NCBI GenBank assembly: GCA_040385825.1
Contig: JAZKGQ010000037.1
Coordinates: 1 to 42,390 of the forward strand
From: JANNNF01 sp040385825
Lineage (GTDB): Bacteria; Pseudomonadota; Alphaproteobacteria; Rhodobacterales; Rhodobacteraceae
Length of the DNA: 42,390 bases
Direction of reading: 5' to 3'
The notes under the pieces were generated by a model. It did not search any database. It saw only the letters and a list, made by a program, of their open reading frames with translations, and was not told the origin of the DNA. A program made the translations under genes and the position numbers. Below, one piece after another: positions 40,451 through 42,390 of this stretch; the stretch's first letter is position 1, and each line of letters begins with the position of its first letter.

Positions 40451-40771
40451 ATGCCGATAACAATGCAGATCATCGCTGACGAAAACGCGGCCTTGCACAT
40501 GGTGTGCCGGAAATGCGGGCGCGCGGTTATCGTGCCCGGACGCCTGCTGGTGGAGCGCCACGGCCCGCGCGCGCTGCTGTCGGCCGTGCTGCGGCGCTAC
40601 CATTGCCGGGATTGCCACATGATGCCCGACGCGGTGATCACGCTGGACAGCTCGCAGCAGAACGCCATCGCGCGCAGTCGCCCGCACGTCGGGCACACCC
40701 CGCCCATGGTCTGTTTCAGGCCACCCATGCACGCCGTCTGGCCCGCTTACAGAACCCCGCCCGACGATTGA
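40451..40771 (+). CDS. Zinc-ribbon protein between attP and the integrase operon (moron candidate)
   Basis: 106 aa from ATG 40451; a longer frame from 40415 would start inside the promoter. Two CxxC pairs, VCRKCGR and YHCRDCH, make a zinc ribbon (residues about 17-60), and 'MPITMQIIADENAALHMVCR' is the N-terminus. The Arg-rich region between the pairs (GPRALLSAVLRRYHC) could bind nucleic acid. Its own promoter and its position at the prophage edge fit a gene expressed from the lysogen. The function is unknown. Its stop is followed directly by the terminator of the opposite operon. Confidence 0.65.
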   Translation: MPITMQIIADENAALHMVCRKCGRAVIVPGRLLVERHGPRALLSAVLRRYHCRDCHMMPDAVITLDSSQQNAIARSRPHVGHTPPMVCFRPPMHAVWPAYRTPPDD

Positions 40772-40799
40772 AAAAGCCCCGATGCTTTCGCACCGGGGC
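40771..40799 (-). terminator. Rho-independent terminator of the integrase operon
   Basis: Read on the minus strand: GCCCCGGTGC (plus 40799-40790), loop GAAA, GCATCGGGGC (40785-40776), then TTTTT (40775-40771). This is a 10-bp stem with one G-U pair, a stable GNRA loop and a U-tract. It ends the leftward operon and lies 30 bp beyond the last gene of that operon. Confidence 0.85.
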
Positions 40800-40830
40800 A
40801 GGCGGGCGGCAGGTGCCACCTTGGCAGGAA

Positions 40831-41113
40831 TCAGTGGACGCCGGTGGATTTGCGCGCAGGCTTGGCGCGCGGTCCGGCTTCTGTCTTCACCTCCATCGAG
40901 GCCCCGACCACGCGGGCAAAGCTCATGGCCAGTCCGATCTGGCAGGCGGTGCAGTCGCAGCCCATCACCGCGCCGCCCGCGCCCAGTGACGAATGCACGA
41001 TGACGGCAAGCGTCTTGCGCTCACCCCCCCCCTGCCGCGATCGCCTGATCCAGCGCCGCCTTCAGCTCCTCCAGCGCCGCATCGACCCGCGCGTCATCCA
41101 TGAAATTGGTCAT
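40831..41113 (-). pseudogene. Small gene after integrase, interrupted at a G9 run
   Basis: ATG 41113 overlaps the integrase stop (ATGA). The frame MTNFMDDARVDAALEELKAA... stops after 30 aa directly behind nine G residues (minus strand; plus C9 at 41024-41032). With one G fewer, the reading continues without interruption (AGGGERKTLAVIVHSSLG..., then CDCTACQIGLAMSFARVVGA) to TGA 40831-40833, giving a 93-aa protein with a helical N-half, a CxCxxC cluster and a basic tail. The clean downstream frame argues for a real 93-aa gene. The G9 is thus a sequencing or assembly error, a slippage-controlled switch, or a recent inactivation. Function unknown. Confidence 0.65.
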
Positions 41114-42336
41114 GCCTTCTTCCTTCCCTCGGTGGTGGCCTTCGGCCTTTGGACCGCCTGCACGGCGCGGCTGGCGGTGTGGAATGACGGGGGCATGTAG
41201 GTTTCCCCCAACAGCGGGTTGACGGCGGCCGAGTTGCCCAGCACATCGCCCAGGTCATCGCGGCTGGCGCCACCGGCACGGCCCAGCACCCCGAAGGTGC
41301 GGCGCAGATCGAGAAACTGGAGATCCGCCATCGTCGGTTGGCCGCCTGCCGCCAGCGCGGCCCGGCAGGCCTCCGCCCGTACGGCAGACCAGCGCTTGCG
41401 GAACAGGTCGGCACTGTAGCCCTGCCCCGTGGCCGGGTCGCGGATCAGCACATCCTCCGCCGTGAGCGGCGCGTCAGCCGTGCCCGCATCGGCCAGCGCC
41501 GCGCGCAGCAGGGGGATCACCTCGTCATGCACCACCACCAGCGCATCATTGCGCCGCTTCGACCGCGTGAAGCGCCAGACCCATGTCGGCCGGGCCTCTG
41601 CCTCGCCCGGATGCAGGATCGGGAGCAGCCGGAAATCGCCGCGCTTGGCCAACCGCAGATCGGCCTGGCGCTGGCCCTGGCAGACCGCGATCATGATCGC
41701 CAGCGCCATGCCCGGCAGGCCGAGGCGCTGTGCGGCGGCGGCCAGCGCGTCCAGCTCCGCCCAGTCCGCAGCGCGGCTGCGTGGTGGGGGCGTGACCATC
41801 TTGGGCCGCGCGGCGGGGTTGGAGTTCTTGGGCCGCCAGGTCTTGCGTTCGGCCAGCTCGAACAGGATCGACATCTGCCGGATCAGCGCCTGCGCCTGCC
41901 GTGCGCCGCGCGCGTGAAATAGCGTTTCATACCAGGCGTCGATCACCGCGCTGTCAAAGGCGGCGACGGGGTGCGTGCCCCATTTGGTGGCGATGATGGT
42001 CAGAAGCTTGCCATAGCTCACGCGGGTGGCCTCTGCGAGGCTGTGCGTGTAGTGCGGCGTCTTGCGGTAGGCGACGATCAGGTCGGCCAACAGGTGCCCC
42101 GTGCGGCGATCCGCAGACCGGCCCGCATCGCCGGACAGGGCCTTGGCCACGTCGCTGTTCAGCCGCATCGCCTCGCCGCGCGACCAGCTCATGCGGTTTG
42201 CGTCAAGCTCCACCGCGCGCCAGCCTGCGGCGCGGGCCTGCGGGGTGGGTTCCCACCACACCCGGATCGTGCCGTCGCTGCGGGTGCGTTCCCGCAGGCC
42301 GGGCACGCGCGCTGGTTTGCGGCCGGGGGATGTCAT
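41110..42336 (-). CDS. int: Tyrosine recombinase (phage integrase)
   Basis: 408 aa. N-terminal arm-binding part (residues 1-75, basic), core-binding domain (about 80-180, ADLIVAYRKTPHYTHSLAEA) and catalytic domain. Catalytic residues seen: Arg223 in QGQRQADL, Lys260 in TRSKRR, Arg345 in LDLRRTF and the nucleophile Tyr380 in LLGETYMPP. The usual HxxR His is Leu342 and the later His/Trp is Asn368 (VLGNSA), variants I would flag. It integrates the phage into the tRNA-Lys site and, with the small HTH protein, excises it. It is the second-last gene of the leftward operon, so it should be expressed on induction. Confidence 0.93.
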   Translation of the reverse strand: MTSPGRKPARVPGLRERTRSDGTIRVWWEPTPQARAAGWRAVELDANRMSWSRGEAMRLNSDVAKALSGDAGRSADRRTGHLLADLIVAYRKTPHYTHSLAEATRVSYGKLLTIIATKWGTHPVAAFDSAVIDAWYETLFHARGARQAQALIRQMSILFELAERKTWRPKNSNPAARPKMVTPPPRSRAADWAELDALAAAAQRLGLPGMALAIMIAVCQGQRQADLRLAKRGDFRLLPILHPGEAEARPTWVWRFTRSKRRNDALVVVHDEVIPLLRAALADAGTADAPLTAEDVLIRDPATGQGYSADLFRKRWSAVRAEACRAALAAGGQPTMADLQFLDLRRTFGVLGRAGGASRDDLGDVLGNSAAVNPLLGETYMPPSFHTASRAVQAVQRPKATTEGRKKA

Positions 42337-42390
42337 GCGCGCCGCGCCTCGCGCAGCAGGGCGACGTTGGTCATGTCGCGGTACGTTGCG
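42336..42390. repeat. 55-bp exact direct terminal repeat, right copy
   Basis: Identical to bases 1-55. It contains the last codons of the HTH/excisionase-like gene and the first bases of the integrase start codon. Removing one copy leaves 42,335 unique bp. Confidence 0.95.

Noticed and set aside
40221..40463. Minus-strand 80-aa ORF ending in text like 'GYRTRDPLIKSQL' across the tRNA-like site
   Set aside because: It reads through the antisense of the partial tRNA and the attP repeats. This kind of 'RTRDPLIKSQ' protein is a well-known spurious ORF next to tRNA genes.

Overview
The window is one complete, circularised genome of a temperate, T7/Bordetella BPP-1-like (podovirus-type) phage of high G+C. 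It was very probably taken from, or infects, an alphaproteobacterium of the Rhodobacterales type (Paracoccus/Rhodobacter/Roseobacter relatives). This host call rests on codon usage, the look of the small-protein families, and a 3' half of a tRNA-Lys(TTT) gene used as attachment site. The first 55 bases (1-55) are repeated exactly at the end (42336-42390), and the gene that runs off the left end finishes at 42333. The unique sequence is therefore a 42,335-bp circle, and the printed ends are assembly ends rather than virion ends.

Layout. (1) Minus strand, 1821 down through position 1 and on to 40831: one early leftward operon of about ten tightly overlapping genes. It starts at a promoter near 1852-1881, carries seven small unknown genes, an excisionase-like HTH gene, the tyrosine integrase and a small frameshifted gene, and ends at a hairpin terminator (40771-40799). 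(2) 1909-2949: immunity region, with a CI/LexA-like repressor, a co-transcribed secreted Cys-rich protein (lysogenic-conversion candidate) and a rightward promoter with a palindromic operator that drives an apparently leaderless cro-like gene. (3) 3236-10072: rightward early genes. They include an antisense zinc-ribbon gene, a small ORF full of stem-loops, a Toprim primase-like protein and a large P-loop helicase-like protein. They are followed by a gene-free 440-bp region with eleven perfect copies of an octamer in both orientations, the best origin candidate. (4) 10517-30110: packaging and virion genes in podovirus order: terminase small and large, a gp13/GNAT-like protein, portal, Bbp19-like protein, scaffold, major capsid, tail tubular A and B, and internal virion proteins. 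One internal protein fuses a phage lysozyme to a ParB-like domain. (5) 30107-36256: a 1447-aa tail fibre/spike with a beta-helix motif and a GDSL/SGNH-hydrolase tail protein. (6) 36256-37447: lysis cassette. (7) 37451-40147: three structural or host-range-like proteins of unknown function. (8) 40148-40450: attP with repeats, then a zinc-finger gene with its own promoter.

Working logic: the repressor is expected to act on related GCACA-N-TGTGC sites at both early promoters. Induction would express Xis and Int from the left promoter and replication from the right one. The late genes are mostly translationally coupled by ATGA or TGATG overlaps. The conspicuous exception is the major capsid gene, which is flanked by terminator-like hairpins and preceded by a strongly structured RNA leader whose last hairpin covers part of its ribosome-binding site. 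This leader, the octamer array and the stem-loop cluster at 4134-4267 are the parts not explained by ordinary phage annotation. No CRISPR array, complete tRNA gene, reverse transcriptase/DGR, insertion sequence, DNA polymerase or RNA polymerase was seen.
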